A stretch of 64,000 bases of DNA from Bradyrhizobium manausense (GCF_018131105.1 NZ_JAFCJI010000001.1:1-64000); one strand, 5' to 3'. Positions 18,305 through 27,705 are shown, numbered from the stretch's first letter. Made by a program: numbers and translations. The notes: generated by a model from the letters alone, not told the origin.

Positions 18305-19891
18305 ATGAGAAACTTCCATTTTCCCGGCAGGTCCACGGTTCATGCCACCAACGCGATGGTGGCGACCTCGCATCCGCAGGCATCCCTTGCCGCAATCGAG
18401 GTGCTGCGTGAGGGCGGCACGGCGGTGGACGCGGCCGTGGCGGGTTCGGCCATACTCGGCGTGATCGAGCCGCAATCCACCGGCATTGGCGGCGACTGTT
18501 TTGCGCTGATCCAGCCCCGCGGTGAAGGCAAGATCATCGCCTATAACGGCTCCGGCCGGGCGCCGAAGGCGGCGAGCGCCGACTGGTATCTCGAGCGCAA
18601 GATCAATTCCGTGCCGCTGACTTCGGCGCATGCGGTTTCGATCCCCGGTGTCATCGACTGTTTCGCGACTGTGCTGCGTGACCACGGCAAGTTCGGCTTC
18701 GACCGGCTGCTCCAGCCGGCGATCAAGGCGGCCGAGGAAGGCTATGTCGTCGCGCCTCGCATCGCCTTTGACTGGAAGAACCAGTTCGAGAAGCTGAAGG
18801 GCGGCACCAACACCGTGCGTTACCTGCTGCCGGGCGGCAAGCCGCCGGTCGCCGGTGACGTCATCCGCCAGGCCGAGCTCGGCAAGACGCTGCGCGCGAT
18901 TGCCAGGGACGGCCGCGACGCCTTTTACAAGGGGGCGATCGCTGAGGACTTGGTCGAGACGCTGCGCGGCATCGGCGGCCTGCACACGCTCGACGATTTC
19001 GCCGCGCACACCACCGAGACGACGACGCCCATCGGCACCATGTACAAGGGCTACGACGTATGGCAGTGCCCCCCGAACGGTCCGGGCCTGACCGCGCTGC
19101 TGATGCTGAACATCTTGTCGCGGTTCGACCTGACGAAATACGCGCCCCTCAGCATCGAGCGCTTTCACCTCGAGGCGGAAGCCGCGCGCATCGCCTACAT
19201 GCATCGCGAGCTGCACGTCGCCGATCCCGATCACATGCAGGTCGAAGTCTCGAAGATCCTCGCCAAGGAATTCTGCGACGAGCACATCGCAAAGATCCGC
19301 ATGGACGGCATGCTCGACCTGCCGAACGTCGCGCCGCCGATGAATCCCTCGACCATCTACATCACGGTCGTGGACAAGGACCGCAACGTCTGCTCGTTCA
19401 TCAACTCGATCGCGCACTCCTTCGGCTCGGCGATCGTCTCGAACAAGACCGGCGTGCTGTTCCAGAACCGCGCCGGTGGCTTCCGGATCCAGCCCGGCCA
19501 CCCGAACTGCATTGCCGGCGGCAAGCGGCCGCTGCACACGATCATGCCGAGCCTGCTCACCAAGGGCGGCCGCTCCGTGATGCCGTTTGCGGTGATGGGT
19601 GGACAGTACCAGCCGGTCGGCCAGACCCACGTTGTGACCAACATTCTCGATTACGGCTGTGACGTGCAGGAAGCCATCGATATGCCGCGCGGCCTGCATT
19701 ACGAGGGCCAGTATCAGCTCGAGGACAGCGTGCCGGCCGATATCGTCGAAGGCCTCAAGAAGCTCGGCCACAAGACCACCAGCGTCGTGGGCCCGCTCGG
19801 CGGCGCGCAGGCGATCTGGATCGACTGGGACAAGGGCACGCTGACCGGCGGTTCCGATCCGCGCAAGGATGGCTGCGCGCTCGGCTACTGA
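18305..19891 (+). CDS. ggt: gamma-glutamyltransferase family protein
   Basis: A 528-residue Ntn-hydrolase that cleaves itself to expose a catalytic threonine and then transfers or hydrolyses gamma-glutamyl groups (glutathione-type substrates). N-terminal MVATSHPQASLAAIEVLREGGTAVDAAVAG and GIGGDCFALI are classic. The predicted nucleophile is T350 in NPSTIYITVVDKD; the following residues (IYIT) differ from the TTHYS of E. coli Ggt and resemble the acylase-like branch. No signal peptide is visible, so a cytoplasmic location is expected, unlike periplasmic E. coli Ggt. Single-gene unit on the plus strand. Confidence 0.85.
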   Translation: MRNFHFPGRSTVHATNAMVATSHPQASLAAIEVLREGGTAVDAAVAGSAILGVIEPQSTGIGGDCFALIQPRGEGKIIAYNGSGRAPKAASADWYLERKINSVPLTSAHAVSIPGVIDCFATVLRDHGKFGFDRLLQPAIKAAEEGYVVAPRIAFDWKNQFEKLKGGTNTVRYLLPGGKPPVAGDVIRQAELGKTLRAIARDGRDAFYKGAIAEDLVETLRGIGGLHTLDDFAAHTTETTTPIGTMYKGYDVWQCPPNGPGLTALLMLNILSRFDLTKYAPLSIERFHLEAEAARIAYMHRELHVADPDHMQVEVSKILAKEFCDEHIAKIRMDGMLDLPNVAPPMNPSTIYITVVDKDRNVCSFINSIAHSFGSAIVSNKTGVLFQNRAGGFRIQPGHPNCIAGGKRPLHTIMPSLLTKGGRSVMPFAVMGGQYQPVGQTHVVTNILDYGCDVQEAIDMPRGLHYEGQYQLEDSVPADIVEGLKKLGHKTTSVVGPLGGAQAIWIDWDKGTLTGGSDPRKDGCALGY

Positions 19892-20058
19892 TCGTCGCGC
19901 GGTTCCTCGGGGCAGGATCAGAAAAAGTTGACGGAGGGCGACGCGGCATTGGCTGCGTCGCCCTTTCCCGTTCGGAACGGAGCTCATGGCGCCAAGTTGG
20001 TGGGCGATGAGCGGTGCAGGCGTGCGCTGCTTTGTTGTCGATGCGGCGGAGGCCGGCC

Positions 20059-20670
20059 ATGCCTGATACTTCAAGTTCCCGACCATCCGGATTTGACCGG
20101 CGCGCGTTCATGGCAGGTGCCGCAGGCGGCGCGCTTGTTCCGCTTGCCGCGCGCGCGACACAGGATGCGCGCGCGCCCATGGCACACGATCCGGCGCTTC
20201 CTGTCGACGTCACGCTGCGGGTGAACGGCCAGGACAAGCACCTCAGCCTCGATCCACGGACCACGGTGCTGGATGCATTGCGTGAGCATCTCAAGCTCAC
20301 CGGCAGCAAGAAGGGCTGCGACCACGGCCAGTGCGGCGCGTGCACAGTGCTGATCGGCGACCGCCGCGTGGTGTCGTGCCTCACGCTTGCGCTTGCGGCC
20401 GAAGGTCAGGAGATCACGACCATCGAAGGTCTCGCGACCGACGACCGCCTGCACCCGATGCAGCAGGCCTTCGTCGACAACGATGCCTTCCAGTGCGGCT
20501 ATTGCACGCCCGGCCAGATCATGTCGGCGATTGCCTGCGTGAAGGAGGGACATGCGGGCACCGACGCCGACATCCGCGAGTACATGAGCGGCAACATCTG
20601 CCGCTGTGCCGCCTATCCCAACATCGTCGCCGCGGTGAAGCAGGCCGCGCCCGAGATCATGAAAGGCTAG
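20059..20670 (+). CDS. paoA: aldehyde oxidoreductase, [2Fe-2S] subunit, Tat-exported
   Basis: A 203-residue iron-sulphur subunit of a xanthine-oxidase-family enzyme. A twin-arginine signal (DRRAFMAGAAGGALVPLAA, R14-R15) is followed by a plant-type [2Fe-2S] domain (C87, C92, C95, C107) and an alpha-helical [2Fe-2S] domain (C146, C149, C181, C183). As in E. coli PaoABC, this subunit probably carries the whole folded complex through the Tat pore to the periplasm. ATG at 20059 is preceded by GCGGAGG; ATG at 20041 is an alternative. Four bases separate it from paoB. Confidence 0.9.
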   Translation: MPDTSSSRPSGFDRRAFMAGAAGGALVPLAARATQDARAPMAHDPALPVDVTLRVNGQDKHLSLDPRTTVLDALREHLKLTGSKKGCDHGQCGACTVLIGDRRVVSCLTLALAAEGQEITTIEGLATDDRLHPMQQAFVDNDAFQCGYCTPGQIMSAIACVKEGHAGTDADIREYMSGNICRCAAYPNIVAAVKQAAPEIMKG

Positions 20671-20674
20671 GCGC

Positions 20675-21688
20675 ATGCGACCGTTTTCATTCCAGAGGGC
20701 GACAGACCCCGGCATGGCCATACAGGCGCTCAGCGCCGCGGCTGCCAACAATCCCCTGACACACGCCACGGTCCAGCCGCTCGCCGGTGGCACCACGCTG
20801 ATCGACTTGATGAAGCTGGACGTGATGCGGCCCACCGCGATCGTCGACATCAATGCATTGGCGAAGGGCTGGTCGGCGATCGAGCCGGGCAGCGAGAACC
20901 TGCGCCTCGGCGCGCTCGCGAGAATGTCGGATGTCGCCGCGCATGACGAGATCCAGCGCAACTATCCGGTCATCGCCAATTCCCTGAAGCTCGCCGCCAG
21001 TGCCCAGTTGCGCAACATGGCGACTCTCGGCGGCAACGTGATGCAGCGGACGCGCTGCAGCTATTTCCGCGATGTCTCGTATGAGAATTGCAACAAGCGC
21101 AATCCGGGCGCCGGCTGCGCCGCCATGGACGGCGTCAACCGCATGCACGCGGTGCTCGGCACCTCCGATCAGTGCATCGCGACCTATCCCGGAGATTTCG
21201 CCCAGGCGCTGGTCGCGCTGGATGCCACGGTCGAGGTCACCGGCAGATCCGGGACCCGCAGCATGCCGTTTGCGGAGCTGCACAAGGCGCCGGGTAATAC
21301 GCCCGAGATCGAGACCATGCTTCAACCGGGCGAGCTAATCTCGGCCTTTCTCATTTCCGGTCGCTGGCCGCGCTCGGTCTATCTGAAGGCGCGCGACAGG
21401 CAATCCTACGAGTTCGCGCTGTCCTCTGCTGCTGTGGCGCTGGATATGCGGGACGGTACGATCAGGGACGCGCGTGTTGCGCTGGGTGGTGTTGCCACCA
21501 TGCCCTGGCGCGCGCGCGAGGCGGAAGCGTTGCTGAGGGGACAGAAATTTGATGACGGTCTGGCACAACGTGTCGCCGATGCCGCTTTCGCGGATGCGAG
21601 GGGACGCCAGCACAACAGCTTCAAGATCGCGCTCGGCAAGCGTGTGGTGGCACGCGCGCTCCAGCAGGCCGTAACGATGGAGATCTGA
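20675..21688 (+). CDS. paoB: aldehyde oxidoreductase, FAD and [4Fe-4S] subunit
   Basis: A 337-residue CO-dehydrogenase-flavoprotein-type subunit that relays electrons. FAD contacts: LAGGTTLIDLMKLDV (about 40-55) and NMATLGGNVMQRTRC. Between the FAD lobes there is an insert with four cysteines, C128, C139, C148 and C167, matching the extra [4Fe-4S] cluster known in E. coli PaoB. The C-terminal domain (about 220-335) is the usual dimer-contact domain. It lies between paoA and paoC with gaps of four and two bases. Confidence 0.9.
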   Translation: MRPFSFQRATDPGMAIQALSAAAANNPLTHATVQPLAGGTTLIDLMKLDVMRPTAIVDINALAKGWSAIEPGSENLRLGALARMSDVAAHDEIQRNYPVIANSLKLAASAQLRNMATLGGNVMQRTRCSYFRDVSYENCNKRNPGAGCAAMDGVNRMHAVLGTSDQCIATYPGDFAQALVALDATVEVTGRSGTRSMPFAELHKAPGNTPEIETMLQPGELISAFLISGRWPRSVYLKARDRQSYEFALSSAAVALDMRDGTIRDARVALGGVATMPWRAREAEALLRGQKFDDGLAQRVADAAFADARGRQHNSFKIALGKRVVARALQQAVTMEI

Positions 21689-21690
21689 CC

Positions 21691-23982
21691 ATGACCGCTG
21701 CTGCTCCCGAGCCCAAGGCGAACATGGGCCAGCCCGTGCCGCGCTATGATGCCGCGGCAAAGGTCACGGGGCGTGCGACCTACGGGTCCGACATGCCGCT
21801 GGACAACCCGGCCTACGCGTTCCTGGTCACCAGCGCGATCGCCCGCGGCCGCATCAACAGCTTCGATCTTGACGATGCGAAACGCGTCCGCGGCGTGATC
21901 GACGTCGTCACGCACGAGAACGCGCCCAAGTTGAAGGAGTCCAAGCTCTTCAGCAATGGCGGCTATGCCGGCACAACGATTCAGCCGCTGAAATCGGCCG
22001 AGATCGCCCATGACGGCGAGATCATCGCAGTGGTCGTTGCGGAGAGCTATGAGGCCGCGCGCGAGGCTGCGAACCGTGTCAAGGTCAGCTTCACAACCGT
22101 AACGCCGAGCGCGAGCTTTGACTCGCAGGGAACAACGAAGGCTGCCGCGAAGGGGCAGAACGCCCAGTTCAAGGAAGACCCGCAGGTCGGCGATTTCGCC
22201 AAGGCGTTTGGCGAGGCCGAGGTGCAGGTCACTGCGTCCTATGAAACGCCGACCCAGCACCACAATCCGATGGAGCTGTTTTCGACGAGTTGCGCCTGGA
22301 TGGGTGATACTCTCGTCATCTATGAGCCCAGCCAATATGTCTATGGCTTGAAGAATGGCGTCGCCGAGCAGCTTGGCATCGACGCCGACAAGGTGAGGGT
22401 TGTCAATCCTTATGTCGGCGGCGGCTTTGGCTCGCGCGGCTCGATGACACCGCGGACGGCGATCATCGCAGGCATCGCCAAGCGGCTGAACCGGCCGATC
22501 AAGCTGGTCCCGACCCGCGACCAGGGTTTTACCATCGCGACCTATCGCGCCGAGACCCGCCACGAGATCAAGCTCGGTGCCAGCCGTGACGGCAAGCTGG
22601 TCGCGCTGAGGCACGAGGGCGCCGAGGTGTCCTCGCGCGCCGATCCCTATTGCGTCGGCGGCACCAAGACCACGACGCGGCTCTATGCCTGCCCGAATGT
22701 CGATAGCCTGGTGTCGATCGTGCGTGCTGACCGCAACACGCCGGGCTTCATGCGCTCGCCGCCGGAGGTGCCGTATCTGTTCGCGCTGGAGAGCGCGATG
22801 GACGAGTTGGCCGTGAAGCTGAACATGGATCCGGTCGAGCTCCGCCGTCTCAACGACACGACTAACGAGCCGATCGGTGGCAAGCCCTATACATCGCGCT
22901 CGCTGATGGCGTGTTTCGACGAAGCAGCGAAGGCTTTTGGCTGGTCGCAGCGCTCGGCGGCGCCGAAATCGATGTCCGATGGCGACTGGCTGATCGGCTA
23001 TGGCTGCGCGGCCACTTGCTATCCGACGCAGATGGCACCCGCCGCGGCGCGCGTGCGCGTGCAGCGCGACGGCCGCACCCGCGTCGAGATCGCCGGCCAC
23101 GAGATCGGCACCGGCGCTTACACCATCATCGCCCAGACCGCGGCTGAGCGGCTCGGCGTGCCCCTGGAGAAGGTCTCCGTCTTCATCGGTGACAGCGACC
23201 TGCCACCGGGACCGGTCGCGGGCGGCTCCAATTCCACGGCCAGCACCTGTTCGGCCGTGATGATGGTGTGCGACCAGGTCCGCCAGCGTCTGTTCAAGGC
23301 GGTAATGCCGAACGAAAGTCTCGCGGACAAGGCCAAGGAAACGGTTGGTATGGGGCAGACCCCGTCAACACAGACGGCCAAGAGCGATCGTCCGGTCGAC
23401 CTGGAAAAGGCATTCGACGCGCTCGGTGCCGGCGTGGTCGAGGAATATGGCGAATGGAAGCCGGAGGGTGCGCCGCTGGATTCCTTCAAGGCGATGCATA
23501 GCGGCCACGCGCGACTGGTCGGCGGCGCCGCCATGAAGGACAAGATTGCCTACGCCTTCGGCGCCGAGTTCGTCGAGATCAGGGTCAACCGCTTCACCCA
23601 CGAAATCCGCGCGCCCCGGCTCGTCGGCGCCTTTGCGGCCGGCCGCATCATGAATCCGCGCACCGCCCGCAGCCAGCTCATGGGTGGCCTGATCTGGGGC
23701 ATGTCCTCGGCACTGCTGGAGTCGACCGAGATCGACCAGCGCACCGCGCGCTACGTCAACGACAATTTTGCCGACTATCTCGTGCCCGTGAATGCCGACG
23801 TCCCAAATGTCGAGGTGATCCTGCTGTCCGAGCAGGACGATCACATCAATCCGGCGGGCGCAAAGGGTCTCGGCGAACTCGCCAATGTCGGCACCAATGC
23901 GGCCGTCTGCAATGCAATCTACCACGCCACCGGCCAGCGCATCCGCAAGCTGCCGGTGCGGCTGGAAAATATCGAGGTTTGA
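21691..23982 (+). CDS. paoC: aldehyde oxidoreductase, molybdenum-cofactor subunit
   Basis: A 763-residue catalytic subunit of the xanthine-oxidase family, oxidising aldehydes to acids with molybdopterin cytosine dinucleotide. Seen: GRATYGSDMPLDNPAYAFLVTS at the N-terminus, GGGFGSRG (cofactor binding), HEIGTGAYT, GPVAGGSNSTAS, and the catalytic glutamate E729 in AKGLGELANVG. It has no export signal of its own, consistent with hitch-hiking on PaoA. A PaoD-type cofactor-insertion protein is not encoded next to it. Slightly longer than E. coli PaoC (732). Confidence 0.9.
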   Translation: MTAAAPEPKANMGQPVPRYDAAAKVTGRATYGSDMPLDNPAYAFLVTSAIARGRINSFDLDDAKRVRGVIDVVTHENAPKLKESKLFSNGGYAGTTIQPLKSAEIAHDGEIIAVVVAESYEAAREAANRVKVSFTTVTPSASFDSQGTTKAAAKGQNAQFKEDPQVGDFAKAFGEAEVQVTASYETPTQHHNPMELFSTSCAWMGDTLVIYEPSQYVYGLKNGVAEQLGIDADKVRVVNPYVGGGFGSRGSMTPRTAIIAGIAKRLNRPIKLVPTRDQGFTIATYRAETRHEIKLGASRDGKLVALRHEGAEVSSRADPYCVGGTKTTTRLYACPNVDSLVSIVRADRNTPGFMRSPPEVPYLFALESAMDELAVKLNMDPVELRRLNDTTNEPIGGKPYTSRSLMACFDEAAKAFGWSQRSAAPKSMSDGDWLIGYGCAATCYPTQMAPAAARVRVQRDGRTRVEIAGHEIGTGAYTIIAQTAAERLGVPLEKVSVFIGDSDLPPGPVAGGSNSTASTCSAVMMVCDQVRQRLFKAVMPNESLADKAKETVGMGQTPSTQTAKSDRPVDLEKAFDALGAGVVEEYGEWKPEGAPLDSFKAMHSGHARLVGGAAMKDKIAYAFGAEFVEIRVNRFTHEIRAPRLVGAFAAGRIMNPRTARSQLMGGLIWGMSSALLESTEIDQRTARYVNDNFADYLVPVNADVPNVEVILLSEQDDHINPAGAKGLGELANVGTNAAVCNAIYHATGQRIRKLPVRLENIEV

Positions 23983-24042
23983 GGGGTGGAAACGGCGTCG
24001 GCCTTGCGCTAGACACCTTCGGCCTCAAACCGAAGGTGTTTT

Positions 24043-24507
24043 ATGCAGCGTTTCCAGCGCATGCTCCTTGCCATCATGTCGGCACTCGCGATCACTGTGA
24101 TCGGCGGCGTCTCGACATTCGTCTCCACCACGGCCTCGGCCCAGACCGCAGGAAAGACCATGACCACAGCTTCAGGATTGCAGATCACCGATAGCGTCGT
24201 CGGCACCGGCGCCTCGCCGAAGCCCGGCCAGATTTGCGTGATGCACTACACCGGCTGGCTCTACGAGAACGGCCAGAAGGGCAAGAAATTCGACTCGTCC
24301 GTCGATCGCAACGAGCCGTTCGAATTCCCGATCGGCAAGGGCCGCGTTATTGCCGGCTGGGACGAGGGCGTTGCCACGATGAAGGTCGGCGGCAAGCGCA
24401 CGCTGATCATACCGCCGCAGTTGGGCTACGGCGCGCGCGGCGCCGGCGGCGTGATCCCGCCGAATGCGACGCTGATGTTCGACGTGGAATTGCTCGGCGT
24501 GAAATAA
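24043..24507 (+). CDS. FKBP-type peptidyl-prolyl isomerase, exported
   Basis: A 154-residue periplasmic FKBP. Signal peptide at 1-33 (hydrophobic [16 protein letters not shown], cleavage after TASA), then one FKBP domain (about 43-154): [59 protein letters not shown] and [15 protein letters not shown], which keep the aromatic pocket residues. It should catalyse cis-trans proline isomerisation in the periplasm. A strong terminator follows. Confidence 0.9.
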   Translation: MQRFQRMLLAIMSALAITVIGGVSTFVSTTASAQTAGKTMTTASGLQITDSVVGTGASPKPGQICVMHYTGWLYENGQKGKKFDSSVDRNEPFEFPIGKGRVIAGWDEGVATMKVGGKRTLIIPPQLGYGARGAGGVIPPNATLMFDVELLGVK

Positions 24508-24517
24508 CGCACAAACA

Positions 24518-24546
24518 AAAGACCGGCCTCACGGCCGGTCTTTTCG
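24518..24546 (+). terminator. rho-independent terminator after FKBP gene
   Basis: GACCGGC-CTCAC-GGCCGGTC stem with a run of T at 24541-24544 and A-run before it, so it could stop both the FKBP transcript and the convergent CsbD gene. Confidence 0.85.
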
Positions 24547-24564
24547 CTTTCAGACTCACGCAGG

Positions 24565-24783
24565 TCATTCAGCCGCGCGACGGGCCGCCGCAGCGGCGCG
24601 ATCGGTCGCTTCCTTCGCGGCGTCCTTGGCATCGCCCATGGCCTTCTGGCCCTTGCCCTTCACTTCCTGGACCGCGCCTTCGCCCTGCAAGCGCTCGGAA
24701 CCGGTGGCTTCGCCGATGCCCTGCTTGGCCTTGCCGATCGCCTCGTTGACGTTGCCCTTGATCTTGTCGCTGGTGCCACTCAT
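24565..24783 (-). CDS. CsbD family stress protein
   Basis: A 72-residue CsbD-like protein ([40 protein letters not shown] repeats), extended by an Ala/Arg-rich tail ([12 protein letters not shown]). CsbD proteins are abundant under general stress in many bacteria; the biochemical role is unknown. AAGGAGAG just upstream of the ATG at 24783 fixes the start. Confidence 0.85.
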   Translation of the reverse strand: MSGTSDKIKGNVNEAIGKAKQGIGEATGSERLQGEGAVQEVKGKGQKAMGDAKDAAKEATDRAAAAARRAAE

Positions 24784-24910
24784 GAAACTCTCCTTCCAGA
24801 CTGTTCGCAAAGGCAACGTCTGGCGGCTATGAGGGTTCCGATTTTGGTATGGCTTGCGCCTGCGGCTTTGGGCTAATTTGCGGCGCACAGAACCAACAGA
24901 AAGCAAGCCC

Positions 24911-25426
24911 ATGACCGGCCATGACCACACACATTCCCACCATGACCACGATCATCATGATGATCGCTGGAAACATGACGGTGTGCGCGTCATTCCCGGC
25001 AATCAGCTCGATACCAATGTGCCATCGACGGCCGGCATGGACCGTGCGGCGGCGATCAATTTCGCCCGTGTCGGCGCGCAGAAATTGTGGGCTGGCACCG
25101 TCAGCATCAGGCCGGATGCCAAGACCGGCGCGCATCACCACGGCCATCTCGAAAGCGTCATCTATGTGGTAAAGGGCAAGGCCCGGATGCGCTGGGGCGA
25201 GAGCCTGCAATTCACTGCGGAAGCCGGCCCCGGCGATTTCATCTTCGTGCCACCCTACGTCCCGCACCAGGAGATCAACGCCAGTGCTGACGAGGTGCTG
25301 GAATGCGTATTGGTGCGCAGCGACGGTGAGGCGGTCGCGGTCAATCTCGACATCGAGCCGGTCGAGAAGCCCGAGACTGTGCTGTGGATCGACCCGATCC
25401 ATCGGGATCCCAGCGATAAGAAGTAA
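24911..25426 (+). CDS. cupin-domain protein with His-rich N-terminus
   Basis: A 171-residue single-domain cupin. Residues 4-21 ([19 protein letters not shown]) are a poly-His/Asp metal-binding-like tail. The cupin motif 1 is [24 protein letters not shown] with the expected His, His, Glu set, and motif 2 is [17 protein letters not shown]. It probably binds a divalent metal; an isomerase, dioxygenase or metal-handling role cannot be chosen. ATG at 24911 begins the tail; no strong ribosome site. Monocistronic by spacing. Confidence 0.8.
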   Translation: MTGHDHTHSHHDHDHHDDRWKHDGVRVIPGNQLDTNVPSTAGMDRAAAINFARVGAQKLWAGTVSIRPDAKTGAHHHGHLESVIYVVKGKARMRWGESLQFTAEAGPGDFIFVPPYVPHQEINASADEVLECVLVRSDGEAVAVNLDIEPVEKPETVLWIDPIHRDPSDKK

Positions 25427-25556
25427 GACGCGAGGTCAGCGCGGGGTTCGGTGCGACCAGACCCCGCAGCCGGCGTTCAGAAAAATAATTGGAAGCCGTG
25501 TCGGAACGCCTCTCGGTCGTTCGTCCTTGGGCAGAACCCCGCCCAAGGAGCTCCCG

Positions 25557-25985
25557 ATGTCCAGGATGTTTTTTCTCAATCTGCCGGTGACCGACCTCAA
25601 GCGCGCGACCGCCTTCTACGAGGCGATTGGCGCGACCAGGAACCCGCAATTCAGTGACGACACGGCGAGCTGCATGGTCTTTTCCGAGGCCATCTACGTG
25701 ATGCTGACGACCCACGATAAGTTCCGGCACTTCACGCCGAAGCCGATCGCGGATGCAAAGACATCGAACCAGGCGCTGTTCTGCCTGTCCGCCGATAGCC
25801 GGAGCGAGGTCGATGAGATCGTCGGCAAGGCCGAAGCTGCGGGCGGGGTCCCCGATCCCAGCCCGATCGATGACTACAGCTTCATGTACGGCCGCAGCTT
25901 CGAGGATCCGGACGGCCATATGTGGGGCGTGAACTGGCTGGACATGGCAGCCGTTCCCGCGAAGCCCGCCATGGCCACGGCCTGA
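25557..25985 (+). CDS. VOC-fold protein (glyoxalase/bleomycin-resistance family)
   Basis: A 142-residue vicinal-oxygen-chelate protein: FFLNLPVTDLKRATAFYEAIGATRN opens the first beta-alpha-beta unit, and FEDPDGHMWGVNWLDM ends the second. VOC proteins include metal-dependent lyases, dioxygenases and antibiotic binders; the metal ligands cannot be assigned with certainty. AAGGAG lies seven bases before the ATG. It is followed after 26 bases by a related gene. Confidence 0.83.
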   Translation: MSRMFFLNLPVTDLKRATAFYEAIGATRNPQFSDDTASCMVFSEAIYVMLTTHDKFRHFTPKPIADAKTSNQALFCLSADSRSEVDEIVGKAEAAGGVPDPSPIDDYSFMYGRSFEDPDGHMWGVNWLDMAAVPAKPAMATA

Positions 25986-26011
25986 TCGAAAGCCGAAGAG
26001 GAGCATTCGCA

Positions 26012-26500
26012 ATGTCCAAGCTCGTGCCTTGCATGTGGTTCAACGGCGATGCCGTGGAAGCCGCGAGATTCTACGTTTCGCTCGTTCCGAACTCGGAGAT
26101 CACGCACGTTCAGCACAACGTTTCCGACGGCCCGTCCGGCAAGGAAGGCTCGGTGCTGGTCGTCGAGTTCACGGTGGCCGGACAGCCCCTGGTCGCGCTC
26201 AACGGCGGCATGAAGATGGAGTACACGCACGCGATCTCGTTGATGATCCATTGTGACGATCAGGCCCAGGTCGACAGCGTCTGGAATGCGTTCCTGGCCC
26301 ACGGCGGCAAGGAAGAGCAGTGCGGCTGGCTCAGGGATCGCTGGGGCGTGGCCTGGCAGGTCGTGCCGAAGGTGATGTTCGAGTTCCTCACGAGCTCCGA
26401 CAAAGCTGCCGCCGCCCGTGCGATGCAGGCCATGATGAAGATGGTGAAGCTGGACGTGGAGACTTTGCGACACGCGTTCGAGGGCAAGTCGGCGGCGTGA
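26012..26500 (+). CDS. PhnB-like VOC-fold protein
   Basis: A 162-residue protein of the PhnB/3-demethylubiquinone-methyltransferase-like VOC group: MWFNGDAVEAARFYVSLVPNSEI, FTVAGQPLVALNGG, and the typical CGWLRDRWGVAWQVVPKVM, followed by a helical C-terminus (DKAAAARAMQAMMKMVKLDVETLRHAFEG). Activity is unknown. It is probably co-transcribed with the preceding VOC gene (26-base gap; GAAGAGG ribosome site). Confidence 0.85.
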   Translation: MSKLVPCMWFNGDAVEAARFYVSLVPNSEITHVQHNVSDGPSGKEGSVLVVEFTVAGQPLVALNGGMKMEYTHAISLMIHCDDQAQVDSVWNAFLAHGGKEEQCGWLRDRWGVAWQVVPKVMFEFLTSSDKAAAARAMQAMMKMVKLDVETLRHAFEGKSAA

Positions 26501-26524
26501 CTCGTGCCGCGCACTCAGTGCCGC

Positions 26525-26610
26525 AGGGTAGGCAAAGGCGGGCAAGCGCCGTGCCCACGATCTCTCTGCGATTGAGGGAGGTGGTGGGCACGCTTGCGCT
26601 TTGCCCACCC
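26525..26610. repeat. GGGTGGGCAAA-type inverted repeat
   Basis: An imperfect long palindrome: GGGTAGGCAAAGGCGGGCAAGCGCCGTGCCCAC-type left half and GTGGGCACGCTTGCGCTTTGCCCACCC-type right half. A second copy with the same boundaries is at 35236-35331. It lies between convergent genes and may act as a weak transcription stop. Confidence 0.65.
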
Positions 26611-26628
26611 ATGAGACCGTGCGGCCCG

Positions 26629-27705
26629 TTAGTAGTTAATCCTCAGCCCCACGCCGCCATGGATGGTGTTGCCCACCGGCTGAGGGCCCAGCGTGCCGTT
26701 GGCGAAGAGGTCCACGACCCACCCCTTCTGCACGCGGAAGCCGAGGCGGCCGCCATATTCGAACCAGCCCTGATTGCCCATCGTCGGCACCACCGTGCCG
26801 TCGCCGGTGACGGTGGCGACGATGCCGCTGTGGCTGGCGAACGACTGCACCCAGCCGCCGTTGATGTTGGTCTCGATGTTGCCGGCGAAAAGATGGGTCC
26901 ATTGGCCGCCGATCTTGACCAGGCTGGTGCGGTCGGTGCCATCAGCAATGGTGGCGTCGAACGGATTGAACGCGACTGTGTTGTCCGCATAGCCCGACAC
27001 GCGCTGCCAGAGCTGCCAGACCTCGATCGAGGCCGCGACCTCGTCGCGCGGTGACAGCCGGCTCATCCAGCCGGCGCGACCGTAGACTGCGTAGTTCGCA
27101 GCATTGGTCGCACTCGTCACGTTCACCGGACCGAGGCTGGTGTCGTAGCTGCGGGTGTAGCGCGCCTTTTCCCACGGCGTCAGGATCGTGCCGACGTCGA
27201 AGAACGGGCGTGACGAGCCCCAATCGGTGAAGTCATAGCGCAGCGCAAAGGCGCCGATCGGCGCACTGGTGATGTGGTAGCCGCCCTCGCTGTATTGCGT
27301 GTAGGCAAGGCCGGCGAGCAGCGATAGATTGTTGGTCAGCTCCTTGCGGCCGTGGATGCCGGCCGAGAACGAGCCGGCCGAACCGAATGCGCTGACGCAG
27401 TCGCTGCAATTGACTTGCTCGTTGACACCAAGCAGCACCGTGCCGAGCACGCGGTTGGTGATCATCTGGTTGAAGCGCTGGTTGGCGAGACCGCCCACCG
27501 AGTCGCCACTGGAATCGGCGCCGGTCGGCATCGGGCTCGGCGACGGATAGGGACTTGGCGACGGATAAGGGTAGGGCCCGCCGCATCCGGACTCGCAGCT
27601 CGCAGCGGTGACAGGCCGCGTGTTGAGTGCGAACAGGGCAAGCATAGCGGCGGCGGCCAACGCGCCGGCCAGAAAAAGCCGTCCGAAGCGGAGCTTCGCC
27701 ATCAT
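26629..27705 (-). CDS. autotransporter-type outer-membrane beta-barrel protein
   Basis: A 358-residue exported protein: signal peptide (about 1-34, LFLAGALAAAAMLALFAL, cleavage near VTAAS), a Cys pair (CESGCGG), a Pro/Ser/Tyr linker (PYPYPSPSPYPSPSPMP, about 42-58), then about 290 residues with alternating beta-strand pattern (ITNRVLGTVLLGV, LSLLAGLAYTQYSEGGYHI, NINGGWVQSFASH) and a final GGVGLRINY that ends in an aromatic residue as outer-membrane barrels do. Its ATG overlaps the stop of the FecR-domain gene by one base. No passenger enzyme is present; the linker may be the exposed part. Confidence 0.75.
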   Translation of the reverse strand: MMAKLRFGRLFLAGALAAAAMLALFALNTRPVTAASCESGCGGPYPYPSPSPYPSPSPMPTGADSSGDSVGGLANQRFNQMITNRVLGTVLLGVNEQVNCSDCVSAFGSAGSFSAGIHGRKELTNNLSLLAGLAYTQYSEGGYHITSAPIGAFALRYDFTDWGSSRPFFDVGTILTPWEKARYTRSYDTSLGPVNVTSATNAANYAVYGRAGWMSRLSPRDEVAASIEVWQLWQRVSGYADNTVAFNPFDATIADGTDRTSLVKIGGQWTHLFAGNIETNINGGWVQSFASHSGIVATVTGDGTVVPTMGNQGWFEYGGRLGFRVQKGWVVDLFANGTLGPQPVGNTIHGGVGLRINY

